From NCBI GenBank assembly GCA_016790075.1, contig JAEUPP010000038.1:97729-161728 (forward strand): a stretch of 64,000 bases of DNA, given 5' to 3'. The translations under genes were made by a program, and so were the position numbers. The DNA comes from Rhodanobacteraceae bacterium. GTDB taxonomy: Bacteria; Pseudomonadota; Gammaproteobacteria; Xanthomonadales; Rhodanobacteraceae. Below, piece after piece: positions 53,441-63,700 of this stretch (within the stretch, counting starts at the first letter, position 1; each line of letters begins with the position of its first letter). Under the pieces are notes generated by a model. The model was not told where the DNA came from and ran no database searches. It saw only the letters and a program-made list of their open reading frames with translations.

Positions 53441-54214
53441 ATGCAGCTGCAACTCGATAACAAGGTTGCCATTGTCACCGGCGCGAGCCGCGGCATAGGC
53501 CGCGCCATCGTCACCACGCTGGCCCAGGAGGGGGCGCAGGTCGTCGCTGTCGCGCGCTCAGCCGAAGCGCTGGACGAGCTGGTCGCTGCGCTGCCGGTGC
53601 CAGGTCTTGCCGTCGTGGCCGACCTGCGGGAACCGAAATCGGCGCAAGCGGTCGTCGATGCGGCGCTGCAGGCTTTCAACCGGCTCGATGTTCTCGTCAA
53701 CAATGCCGGTGCTACGGTGCGTGGAGACTTCCTCGCCCTCGATGATGCGGCCTGGCATGACGGCTTCGCATTGAAGTTCTTTGCCGCTATGCGGCTAAGC
53801 CGTGCCGCATGGCCGGCCTTGCGCGACAGTCAGGGCAGCATCGTCAACGTGATAGGCATCGGTGGTCGCACCGGCAGCGCCGAATTCACCGTTGGTGGCG
53901 CGGTCAACGCCGCGCTGTTGAATCTGACCAAGGCATTGGCCGATCGCGGCGTGCAGGACGGCGTGCGCGTCAATGCCGTCAATCCGAGTTCGATTGCGAC
54001 CGAACGTCTGCAGGGCCGCGTGCTCACGCTGGCGCGCGAGCGTGGCGTTGATGCCGCACAGGCGGCGAGTGAGATCGCGGCGAGCTTGCGGGTTGCGCGC
54101 TTTGGCACGGCTGAGGAGGTTGCTGCGGCGGTGGTTTTCCTCGCCTCACCGCTGGCGGCTTATTGCCAGGGCGCCGTGCTCGACGTCGACGGCGGGCAGA
54201 CGCGCACGCTATAG
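53441..54214 (+). CDS. Short-chain dehydrogenase/reductase family protein lacking YxxxK
   Basis: A 257-residue Rossmann protein with the cofactor motif TGASRGIG, the NNAG segment and family length. At the usual catalytic site YxxxK, the aligned region reads EFTVGGAVNAALLNLTKAL, without the Tyr and Lys. A related subgroup with the same AVNAAL wording occurs in SDR-like proteins. It may still bind NAD(P) but use a different mechanism, or act as a non-catalytic partner. It starts 23 bases after the haem-motif gene. Confidence 0.78.
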   Translation: MQLQLDNKVAIVTGASRGIGRAIVTTLAQEGAQVVAVARSAEALDELVAALPVPGLAVVADLREPKSAQAVVDAALQAFNRLDVLVNNAGATVRGDFLALDDAAWHDGFALKFFAAMRLSRAAWPALRDSQGSIVNVIGIGGRTGSAEFTVGGAVNAALLNLTKALADRGVQDGVRVNAVNPSSIATERLQGRVLTLARERGVDAAQAASEIAASLRVARFGTAEEVAAAVVFLASPLAAYCQGAVLDVDGGQTRTL

Positions 54215-54221
54215 CCAGCTC

Positions 54222-55100
54222 TCAGCGCCAATAGGCCTGGCCGTCGACGATGGTATGGGTCATGCCGCCGACCCAGACCGTGCCATCGGCTTCGATGCGT
54301 ATGCCTATACGGGCGTCGTGGCCGATTTCCCGCCCCTGGCTTACGCGATAACCGCGGGCGAGTGGACCAGTTGGTTCACCGGCGGCGATCCAGGCGGCGA
54401 TCAGGCCATTGGCTGCCCCCGAGGCCGGATCTTCAACGATGCCGACACCCGCCGGAAAGGCACGCACGGCGATCTCGTAGTCGGGCTGATGGCAGCGGGC
54501 GAAGGCGCAAAGGCCAAGACTGTCGCTGGCCTTGGCCAGCCGCGCGATGGCCGCGTGATCCGGCTGCCATTGACGCAAAATGGATTCTTCAGCAAATTCC
54601 GCAATCCACCAGCGCCGGCCGCCTTCGACAAAGCCCGGCGGCAGCGCGCCCAGCGGCGTGCGGTCGAGGATGGCGCGTACCAGCTTGGCATGCAGCACAT
54701 CCGGCTCCAGTGCACGCGCACGCGGCGCCTGCACCGACAGCACGCGGCCTTTCTCGGTCTGCGCCCGGTGAATGGTCAGCAATCCGGCGCCGCATTCCTG
54801 CACCAACTGGTCGCTGTCTGCGTTGACGAAGCCAGTTTCCAGAGCCGCATGCGCACTGCCGATGGTCGGATGCCCGGCAAAGGCAATTTCGCGCTGCGGC
54901 GTGAATATGCGGACGCGGTAGCTGGCGCCGGCTTGCGTCGGCGGCAACAGGAAGGTGGTTTCGACCAGGCCGGTCCAGCGCGCAAAGCGCTGCAGCGTGG
55001 CATCGGTCCAGTGCTCGGCGCCGATCACGACGCCAAGCGGGTTGCCGCCGCCGGCTTGCTCGGCGAACACGTCGAGTTGCAGATAGCGCACGGTTTCCAT
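54222..55100 (-). CDS. PhzF family isomerase-like protein
   Basis: The 292-residue product belongs to the PhzF/diaminopimelate-epimerase fold. Features are the N-terminal LDVFAEQAGGGNPLGVVI, the active-site segment FAGHPTIGSAHA, a conserved Glu in LVETTFLLPP, and GIVEDPASGAANG near the C-terminus. Substrate is unknown in this genome. No phenazine genes are near. It converges with the SDR gene, with 7 bases between stops. Confidence 0.9.
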   Translation of the reverse strand: METVRYLQLDVFAEQAGGGNPLGVVIGAEHWTDATLQRFARWTGLVETTFLLPPTQAGASYRVRIFTPQREIAFAGHPTIGSAHAALETGFVNADSDQLVQECGAGLLTIHRAQTEKGRVLSVQAPRARALEPDVLHAKLVRAILDRTPLGALPPGFVEGGRRWWIAEFAEESILRQWQPDHAAIARLAKASDSLGLCAFARCHQPDYEIAVRAFPAGVGIVEDPASGAANGLIAAWIAAGEPTGPLARGYRVSQGREIGHDARIGIRIEADGTVWVGGMTHTIVDGQAYWR

Positions 55101-55184
55101 GTGGCCAGCGTAGCCGTATCCGACGGTCTTGCGCCAGCATGTTTCGTGGCGGCCAGGTTCAGACCGGGCCGGATGCTGTAACGC

Positions 55185-56060
55185 TCAGGCAGCCGCGCTA
55201 GCGCGCTCGCGCAACGCGTTGCGGTAGCGGCGGCTGCAGGGCAGGGTAGTGCCGTCCTTGAGATGCAGACGTGCATCGCCGGTTTCCAGCGGTTCTATCA
55301 TCGCGATCTGGTCGAGGTTCACGATGTAGCTGCGGTGAGTGCGTGCAAAACGCTGCGGATCCAGGCGCGCTTCTATTCCGGCTATGGTGCTGCGCAACGG
55401 GTAGTCACGTCCGCGCACGTGCAGGTTGGTGTAGTTGCCGGCGGCCTGTATCCATTCGATATCCTCGGCCGCAATCAGGAACTCGCGTCCGAGCTTGCGT
55501 ACCAGAAAACGTTCCGGCCGCTCCAGCGGTTCCACCGGCGGGCCCACGTCCGGTGCGGCCAGCAGGCTGGCCTCGCCCTGCAGGCGCAGCAGCACGAAGC
55601 GGTAGGCATGGATCAGCACGACCGTGGCGACGAACTCGCGCACGTCCTTGAGGTATTCGTAGCCGAGTTCCAGCGGCCAGTTGCCGAAATCGTAATGCTC
55701 GCCCTGCGTGGCATAGGCGAGCTTGCGCAGCGCGACCATGCCCAGCACATGGGCCAGCGACCAGATCAGGCTGGCCGGCAAATACCAGGGCAGGTTGCGG
55801 CGCCAGGTATCCCGGTGCAGCGGAAAGCGTCGTGTGAACACCACCACGGCGGGCACCAGCAACAGGATCAGGAAGCCGCTGGAGGTTTCCCAGACCACGG
55901 GTTTCCAGGGAGCGAAGCCTAGCTGCGAGCGCTGCACGTCCACGATCACCGTCAGGCTGTTGAACACGGCGTTGATCAGGAACGCGACTATCCAGAAGCC
56001 GATCTCGGCGCTGCGGCGCCAGCGCTGGTAGTGCGCCAGCCAGTTGGTGGTTTCGCTCAT
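55185..56060 (-). CDS. Membrane LytTR-type transcription regulator
   Basis: The 291-residue product has four predicted TM helices in the N-terminal 175 residues and a C-terminal LytTR DNA-binding domain (EDIEWIQAAGNYTNLHVRG, RFARTHRSYIVNLDQIAMIEP). No receiver domain. It would sense at the membrane and control genes directly. It is divergent from an acyltransferase gene across about 147 bases, a pairing that suggests the acyltransferase is its target. Confidence 0.88.
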   Translation of the reverse strand: MSETTNWLAHYQRWRRSAEIGFWIVAFLINAVFNSLTVIVDVQRSQLGFAPWKPVVWETSSGFLILLLVPAVVVFTRRFPLHRDTWRRNLPWYLPASLIWSLAHVLGMVALRKLAYATQGEHYDFGNWPLELGYEYLKDVREFVATVVLIHAYRFVLLRLQGEASLLAAPDVGPPVEPLERPERFLVRKLGREFLIAAEDIEWIQAAGNYTNLHVRGRDYPLRSTIAGIEARLDPQRFARTHRSYIVNLDQIAMIEPLETGDARLHLKDGTTLPCSRRYRNALRERASAAA

Positions 56061-56207
56061 GCGCGGATTCTACGGAGCGCTGCTGCCGTGCGCGCGCAGT
56101 TCGTCCCAGGTTTCCGCCGCTAGTCCCAAACCTAGCTCCATCAAGCCCTTGGCAGCGGACGGCGGGTGTGACACGGGGCAGGCTGACGGCACCTCACCGG
56201 AGTCCCC

Positions 56208-57434
56208 ATGAACCGCCGCCACGATATCGACGCCCTGCGCGTGATCGCTTTTGCGTTCCTGATCCTCTACCACATCGGCATGCTCTACGTGACCGAATGG
56301 GGTTGGCACATCAAGAGTTCCTATCTGTACGAGTCGCTGCAGCTGCCCATGCTGTTCATGAACCGCTGGCGCATGGATCTGATCTTTCTGATTTCCGGCA
56401 TGGCTGCGGCCTTTGTGCTGAAACCCGGGCAGACCGGCCATTTCCTCGCCCTGCGCAGCGGGCGCCTTCTGCTGCCATTGACCGTCGGCATCCTCGTCGT
56501 GGTGCCGGTACAGCCCTATGTCCAGGGCGTAACCAATGGTGTGGTCGAACCCGGCTTCCTGAGCTTCCTGGCCGAGTACTACAGCGCCAGGCGCTGGCCG
56601 GAAAACGCCTTTGACGGCTGGCAGCACGGTTATACCTGGAACCATCTGTGGTATCTGGCCTATCTCTGGGTTTATACGCTGTGGCTTGCCGCCCTGCTGC
56701 CGGCGCTGCGCAGCCGCTGGGGCCGACGCCTGACAGAAGGTTTTGCCAACTTGCGCGGTGCCGCCTTGCTGTTGCTGCCGGCCCTGCCGCTGCTGCTGTA
56801 CTCGCTGACCCTGCAGCCGCGGTTTCCCGACAACGGCGACTTTATCCACGACTGGTACCGCAACGCGGTCTATTTCACCGTGTTTCTCTATGGCTTCGTG
56901 ATCGCGCGCCATGCGGGTTTCTGGCAGGAAGCCCTGCGTATGCGCAAGACCGCGCTGGCATCCGCACTGGGCCTGTTCGTGGTCTACGCGATCGCGCGGC
57001 ACGATCTGCCCGATGAGATTCCTTACTGGCACGAAGTTCTGATCGTGAGCCTGCGTAATTTCTATGTCTGGGCCATGTTGCTGGCCATACTCGGCTGGGC
57101 ACATGCCATTCTCAATCGACCGTTCGCCTGGCTACCGCGCGCGAACGAAGCCGTCTATCCCTGGTACATGCTGCACCAGAGCCTGATCGTGCTGATTGCC
57201 TACGGTCTGGTGCCGCTGAAGCTAGGCGGATTCTGGGAAGCCTTGCTGGTAACTACAGGCACGCTGGCCGGGTGCTGGCTGCTGCATGAGTATGTGATCC
57301 GCCGCAGCGACTGGCTGAGGCCTTTGTTCGGGCTCAAGCGCGAGCAGTCCGAACCCTCGCCCCTGCGCATGGCGCTGTACGGTGTGGGTTCTTTCTTTTC
57401 GCTGGTGGCTTTTGTCCTGCTGCAGTCGGCATAA
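56208..57434 (+). CDS. Membrane acyltransferase family protein
   Basis: A 408-residue protein with about ten TM helices, of the acyltransferase 3 / OpgC-like family. It starts MNRRHDIDALRVIAFAFLILYH with the family Arg/His pair and has FLISGMAAAFVLKP in the third segment. GGAG lies 5 bases before the ATG. Probably modifies a periplasmic glycan or lipid with an acyl or succinyl group. Divergent from the LytTR regulator. Confidence 0.87.
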   Translation: MNRRHDIDALRVIAFAFLILYHIGMLYVTEWGWHIKSSYLYESLQLPMLFMNRWRMDLIFLISGMAAAFVLKPGQTGHFLALRSGRLLLPLTVGILVVVPVQPYVQGVTNGVVEPGFLSFLAEYYSARRWPENAFDGWQHGYTWNHLWYLAYLWVYTLWLAALLPALRSRWGRRLTEGFANLRGAALLLLPALPLLLYSLTLQPRFPDNGDFIHDWYRNAVYFTVFLYGFVIARHAGFWQEALRMRKTALASALGLFVVYAIARHDLPDEIPYWHEVLIVSLRNFYVWAMLLAILGWAHAILNRPFAWLPRANEAVYPWYMLHQSLIVLIAYGLVPLKLGGFWEALLVTTGTLAGCWLLHEYVIRRSDWLRPLFGLKREQSEPSPLRMALYGVGSFFSLVAFVLLQSA

Positions 57435-57783
57435 GCAGCGGGCTGGCGTGGCCGGGACATGTTTCGCTGGTCGCGCCCGGGGCTTGTTACTGCAGCAGAT
57501 CGCATTGGACGTCGCGATCAGCTTGTGGTGCAATTCCAGGCTTTTCGTGGCTTTCAGGGGCTTGTCAACTGCCGCATGCGCCTGCAGCGGCAGTTCTGCT
57601 GTTGGCCTATGGCGCGGTCCAGGCGCTGTGGCCTGTCACGGCGTCTCGCATCACGCGTGACTTCAATACCGGCCTGAAACCGTGCTCGTAAACCCGGGCC
57701 GCGACTGCCGCTGCACCAGTTGCTTATGGATTGTGATGTGTCCCCGGGCACAGCGCGTTGAGTCTCTTTTCGTTGGGACAGTT
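57435..57783. other. Gap with a hairpin before the RHS-type gene
   Basis: 349 bases without a supported gene. A perfect 9-bp stem (AACTGCCGC at 57567-57575 with GCGGCAGTT at 57587-57595, 11-base loop) lies in the middle, without a T run. The promoter of the RHS-type gene must lie here or be shared with the acyltransferase gene. Confidence 0.4.
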
Positions 57784-60700
57784 ATGTCAGTTCGTGAATT
57801 CAGGGGGGCGGTAGTGGATATCGCGAATGGCGTGATGTGTGATGCCGGCTGTACCGGCAGACGCGTAAACGGGGGCTGGCTGGTGCTGTTGCTGGTGCTG
57901 CTATTCCTCGGATATACCGGCGCTGCTGGCGCAATTTCTCCGCCTACCGAAGACGCTTGTCCGGCTTCGGGGGATCCACCGGTCATTCCCGGGTCGGTAC
58001 GTACCCATCCGGGCCATTGGCACAACCCCCGGCGCTCTGGCACGGGCTGGGATTTTTTCTACGCGGAATCCAATACCACCATGCTCGGGTATTGGTATAC
58101 CTACAACAGCGACGGTGCACCGGTCTGGTATGTCACCTCGCCGATCAGTCTCGGCGCGTCGACCCAGACCTGGAGCGGCACGCTGTACCAGGTGACCATG
58201 AGTGCTACCAACGGCGTTGCCTCCAGCGCCATCGGCGAAGTCAGCGGCCGGCTTTATCCCGGAGCCACCCGGCGCATGGGCTTGCGTTGGAGTCTGACCT
58301 CGTCGTTCCCCAATCCGCCGCAGGAATGTGTCTACGACATCTACGGCGAAGCGCCGATCCATATGGCCGAATCCACGCCAGCCTTTGGCGGCAACTGGTA
58401 CGACGCAGCACATTCGGGCTGGGGCTATCTGTACTCGATGGGGCGTGATGCGACGAAATACAACGAAGCCGAGAAGCTGCTGGTCTACGACCTCGACGGC
58501 AAGCCAACCTGGTTGCTGGCCCTGACCAACAGCCTGACCGTGCCCGGCGATTCGGTCACTGCCCGTGGGCTTACCTACAACAAGTTGCGCAGCGGTTATT
58601 CCCTCGTTACCGACTGCTTCGACGATCCCGCTACGCAGACCCAGAACGAGTGTCTGGATACCTATGATGTGGGCAACTTTTCCCGCACGTTCATCAGCGC
58701 AACCTCGGCGACGATCAACGTCAGCGCGAACGTGGCCGCCAATCTGGGCGCAAGAACCAACCGGCCCGTGGTCTGGCCGAATCCGAATGTGATATTTCCG
58801 GGCAATCCGCAGAACGGCATTCCGCCCAGTGCGCTGACCTATCCCGTGGCCTTGGGCAAGGCCACGCTGCCGACCCAGGTGCTGGTCAACAGCTCCTACT
58901 GCGAGGCAGCCAGCATGGTCAGTACCTGCAACGTCTATGTGGGCTGGTCGTCGGAGAATACGAACGATCGCCTGTTCCGCTACAACCTGGTGAGCGGTGC
59001 GCGCGATGCGATCGGCAATTCCAGTATTGGCTACCGGGCCGACCCGCTGTTGCCCGGCAACCGGGTGCGCTACGAATTGCGCCGCGGGTCGGCCCTGGGG
59101 GCGCTGGTGTTCCAGTCGCCGGAGGTGCTGGTCAGCGTCGGTGGTGGGGATTCCAATTCGGGTCCCGCCGATGTGCCGCCGGCGCCGACGGTGTTTCAGG
59201 AGCCCACGCCGGACAGCGAATCCGACAAGGTCGGCGCCATTGCAGCGACGTTCCGGGTCAATGATGGCGGCAATGCGACCTATACGATTCCGCTCTATGC
59301 CCCGCGTGGACGCGGTGGCCTGACGCCGGAGGTGTCGCTGGCGTATAGCAGTGCCGGCGGTGAAGGTCTGCTGGGCACGGGTTTCAATCTGCACGCTGCC
59401 TCGTCGATCCAGAAATGCCGCAGCGGCAAGGAGTTTGGCGACGGCGATACCGTCAGCAGCGCACTGGACCAGTTTTGCCTCGACGGTCAGCGCCTGCTGT
59501 TGTGGAAAGGTATCCATATGCAGCCGGGTGCCGAATACCGCACTGAAATCGATTCGTTCCAGCGTGTCGTCCTGACCGCGACACCGGTCATTTCCTCGTC
59601 AGCGTTTGGCCTCAGCGAGAATCTGACGACCTATGCCTTCACCGTCTATGGCAAGGACGGTTCGGTGCGCCGCTTCGGCGATAGTGCCGGCACCGTGGTA
59701 GCGCCGGTGCGTTTTGGCCGGGGCGCTGCCATCAGCTGGTTGCAGACCGAGCTCGCTGATGTTTCCGGCAATACGATCCAATTTACCTATTCCTCGCAGG
59801 GCAGTGGCTCCCTCAGCACGCCCGGCGAGCGCACGCTGCAGCGGATCAGCTACGTGGGCGGAGCGCTGGAGTTCAGCTACATCACTTCCGGGCGCCGCGA
59901 TATCAGCCATTCGAGCATCGGTGATGCCTATGCCAGCCAGCTGCTGGAGCGCGTAACGGTCTACGGTGCTGACAATCAGGTGTTGCGGCGTTATGTGGCC
60001 GGCTATGCCAATCGGATCGTCGCCGATATCTACCTCGTGCGTCCGCGCCTGATCAGTCTTGGCGAGTGCGCCGACGCGGCCGAGCAGATCTGCTACCCGG
60101 CGACGACCTTCAGCTGGAGCGATGCCTCGGCTGTTGCCGACAGCGGCAACTCCGACGCGACCAGCGGCAAGCGCTTTCCGAATCTGGTTTCGCATCGCCT
60201 GGCCGATTTCGACGGCGACGGCCGCAGTGACATCGTCTGGGCGGATCAGGGCGGGCGCCTGAATGTGCTCTACGCCGAGGCCAATGCCAGCGGCATCACC
60301 TTCAGCGCGAACACGGAAATCGCAAGGCTGTTGCGGGTCGATCCTGTCGGCGCATTCCAGACCCTGGACCTCGACGCCGACGGCCAGGACGATGTGCTCT
60401 ACCTGTCCGAATCGAGCACGACACCGAATCGCGTTGCCTGGTATTTGCGGCGGGCGAATGGCCGCAGCTTCGCCGCCCCGGAGCTGCTGCTCGACAACGT
60501 CGGCCCGGTCGATGCGGGCGAGGTGCTCAAGTATGAATCCAGCCTCACCGATCACACCGGTGACGGCTTGCCGGATCTGGTGTTCCGCATCGGCCTGGAC
60601 GGCAACAGGATCGCGATCCTGCAACGCAATCCTGACAATACCGATCGGCCGTTTGCGTTTGCCGCACCGCTGCCCGTGCGTTTGATCGATGGCGATGCGA

Positions 60701-63700
60701 GTGGGCTGAACCTTTGCGCCGGTTCGACCTATACGGCGCGGCGCGATCAGGAGCGTGCACAGCCGGTCGATATCGATGGCGACGGCCGTGCCGACCTGGG
60801 TTTCATGTCCTCGGATGCGGCCTGCGGCAGCGGTGTACCTATCGTGACCGGTGTTGCCGGGGCCACGGAGGGAACGCCGCCACCGCCGGTGGCGCATGAA
60901 GGTCCGGGCGTGGCGGCTGGCACACCCGTGGGCTATTACTTCGTGACCTACCGCGCGGAAGGCGTCTTTGCCGGTGCCGGTGGGGCGCCCGAGTTCCGCT
61001 TCACACGCGCCGGCCGCAGCGTGCGCGTGGTCGAGCAACTCGGCCCGGGCTCGCGCGAACGGGCGCGCCAGCGCGTAATGGCCGGCGATCTGAATGCCGA
61101 CGGCTATATGGACTATGTATTTCTCAACGACGCCGCACAGTGGCGTGTCAATCTGACCGTCGCCGATCTGGCCTATGGGCGGGATCAGTGCGTGGCCAAC
61201 TGCCTGGATGCCAACCACGTCGACAAGGTGCAGCTGATCGACTTCGACGGCGACTCCAAGCCTGATTTCTGGTGGCCGGATGCCACGACGCCGAACCGGA
61301 ATTACAAGGTACACCTGTGGAATGGTGATGGATTCACAGCGGCGGCGGTGAATTCGGGTTTTCTCGCCGCCGCGGGCAACGACTGGCAGCGCCTGTCGGG
61401 CGACTTCGACGGCGACGGGCTGGCCGATAACCTGATCGTCAAGCCGGTCAGCAACGGCGTCGCCGACGGCGGCTGGAGCGTGCGGCGCGCCGTGTCCCAT
61501 CATCAGGCGCGTGGCGCGATCGTGGCCATCACCAATGGTCTGGGCGCACGCACCGAGATCACCTATTCACCGCTGACCTTCTCCTCAGTCTACCGGCGCG
61601 GCTATGACGGACCACTGCGCACCTGGGGCCGCGGCTCGGCGGTGTTCGACCTGGCCTTGCCGAACTCTGTCGTGCACTACGTCAGCAGCAGCGCACCGGT
61701 AAGCGGCAACCCGGCCAATCAGGCGATTGTGCAATACCAGTACCGCGGTCTGAAGCTGCAGGCCGGCGGTCGCGGTTCGCTTGGGTTCGGCCGGGTCACG
61801 ACGGTCGACCTGCAGACCCTGGTCGGCGTGGATACCTATCTGCTGAACGAGTTCCCCCTGACCGGTCTGGCGATGCAGACCAATACGCGCCGCCTGAGCC
61901 AGATACCGGCCGACAGCTGCCGTGCGGGCGACGGCAGCGTTGTTGAATCCGCTGCCTGTTTTTCACGCGCACCTATCTGTGCCAGCGGCAAGATCGGTCC
62001 CTGCGACAGTGCGCTGCCTGAGCCCAACGCGGGCCGGGTCAAGGTGTTGCTCGATACCTATGGCTGGCGTTATCAGCCCGATGCGCCGCTGGCCAACGGC
62101 CCGGGGCGGTCGTTGAACTACTATCTGCAGGGTCTGCCCGGCGTACCAGCGTCTGGGCCGACGGCGCCGGTATTCGTTGCGCGCATCCAGTCCAACATCG
62201 CCGACTACGATGCCCTCAGCTTCAAGTCCGCAAAGCTCGAAGTGGTCAACTTCACACCCGATGGGTACGACGATTTTGGCAATGTGCTGCGCAGCTCGAC
62301 CACGTCGCGGCGGCGCTCGTCGATCAATACGACGGACGAAACCTCGGTCACGACCGAAGTCCGCAATACCTATGCCGACAACCTAGCGGCCTGGAAACTG
62401 GGACGCCTGACCCGCACCCTGACCTTTACCCAGCGGGAGGAGTACCGCAGCACAGGTACCTCCGTGACCACCCAGGGTCGCCGCGCCAGCTTTGCCTATA
62501 CCAGCTACGGCCTGCTGCAGGCGGAGCGGGTCGAGGGCATGAGTGGCAGCAGCGTCGATACCTTGACGCCCGATACACAGACTCGCGGCACCGCGACCTA
62601 CTACCAGCACGATGCGGCCGGCAACCGCACGGCGGTGTTCACCTGCAGCGCGGATATCGAGGAAAGTGTTTGCCGTTCCGGTGCGGGCGGTGTGAACTAT
62701 GCCTTCCATCCCGCCGGCCGCAGCGTGATGCGTTATTCGCGCACCGAATACGATGCGCTGCGGCGTTATCCCGAGCGCGTGGTCGAGCCGTTCTCCAACG
62801 GTGCGGATACGGTGCGGGAGCTGGTCAGTTCACAGGTGCTTGCGCGCAACAGCGGCGGCGATGTGCTGGATGCACAGGACGCCAACGGCAAGGTGTCGCG
62901 CCTGCGCTACGGCCGCTTCGGCCGCCAGTATTTCGCCTACGATGCGACCGGTGCATCGACACGCACGACTTGGCGGCGCTGCACGGCCAACTGTCCGTCG
63001 GGTTTGGCGCTGGCTTATGTCCAGACCACGGTGAGCAGCGGCGCGCCCACGCGCTGGAGCTTCCACGATTTGCTGGGCCGGCCCGTGATCGAGCTGCAGC
63101 AAGGGCTCAATGCGAATGATTTCAGCGCCACACTGACCGAGTACGACACACGCGGCAATGCAACCCGTGTCTCGCAGCCGTTCTTTGTGGCCAATGCGGG
63201 CGGCGGCGCGGCTACGCCGGCGGCCGGCCAGACGCCTACCTGGACTACCCATGAGTACGATTTTCTGAACCGCGTCTACCGCAGCACCGCGCCCGATGGC
63301 GGCGTGACCACGAAGGACTATCAGCCGCTGCGCACGACCACGACCTTGCCGCCCAATGCCAGCGGCCAGCAGCAGGTTCTGGTGGAGAACTTCAGCCCGC
63401 AGGGTGAGGTCATTTCCACTATCGACGCCAACAACACAACGGTGACGTTCAGCTATCACGCAGGCGGCCAGCTGCTGCGGGCCGAGCGCGGCAGTCTCGC
63501 GACGGTGAGCAGCTACGACAGCCTGGGCCGCAAACTCTCAACCAGCGATCCGGACACGGGAACCTGGAGCTATACCGTCAACGATGCCGGCGAGACGCTG
63601 ACCCAGACCGGGCCACGTGGCCTGTGCACGGAACAGCGCTACGACGGCCGCGGACGGTTGTGGCGGCGCACTGACTACGCCGGGGCCTGCGGCAGCCTGC

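Noticed and set aside
57901-61503. Two minus-strand frames of 538 and 634 residues opposite the RHS-type gene
   Set aside because: The plus-strand frame is continuous with FG-GAP and YD repeats; the opposite frames are Arg/His/Gly-rich without structure.
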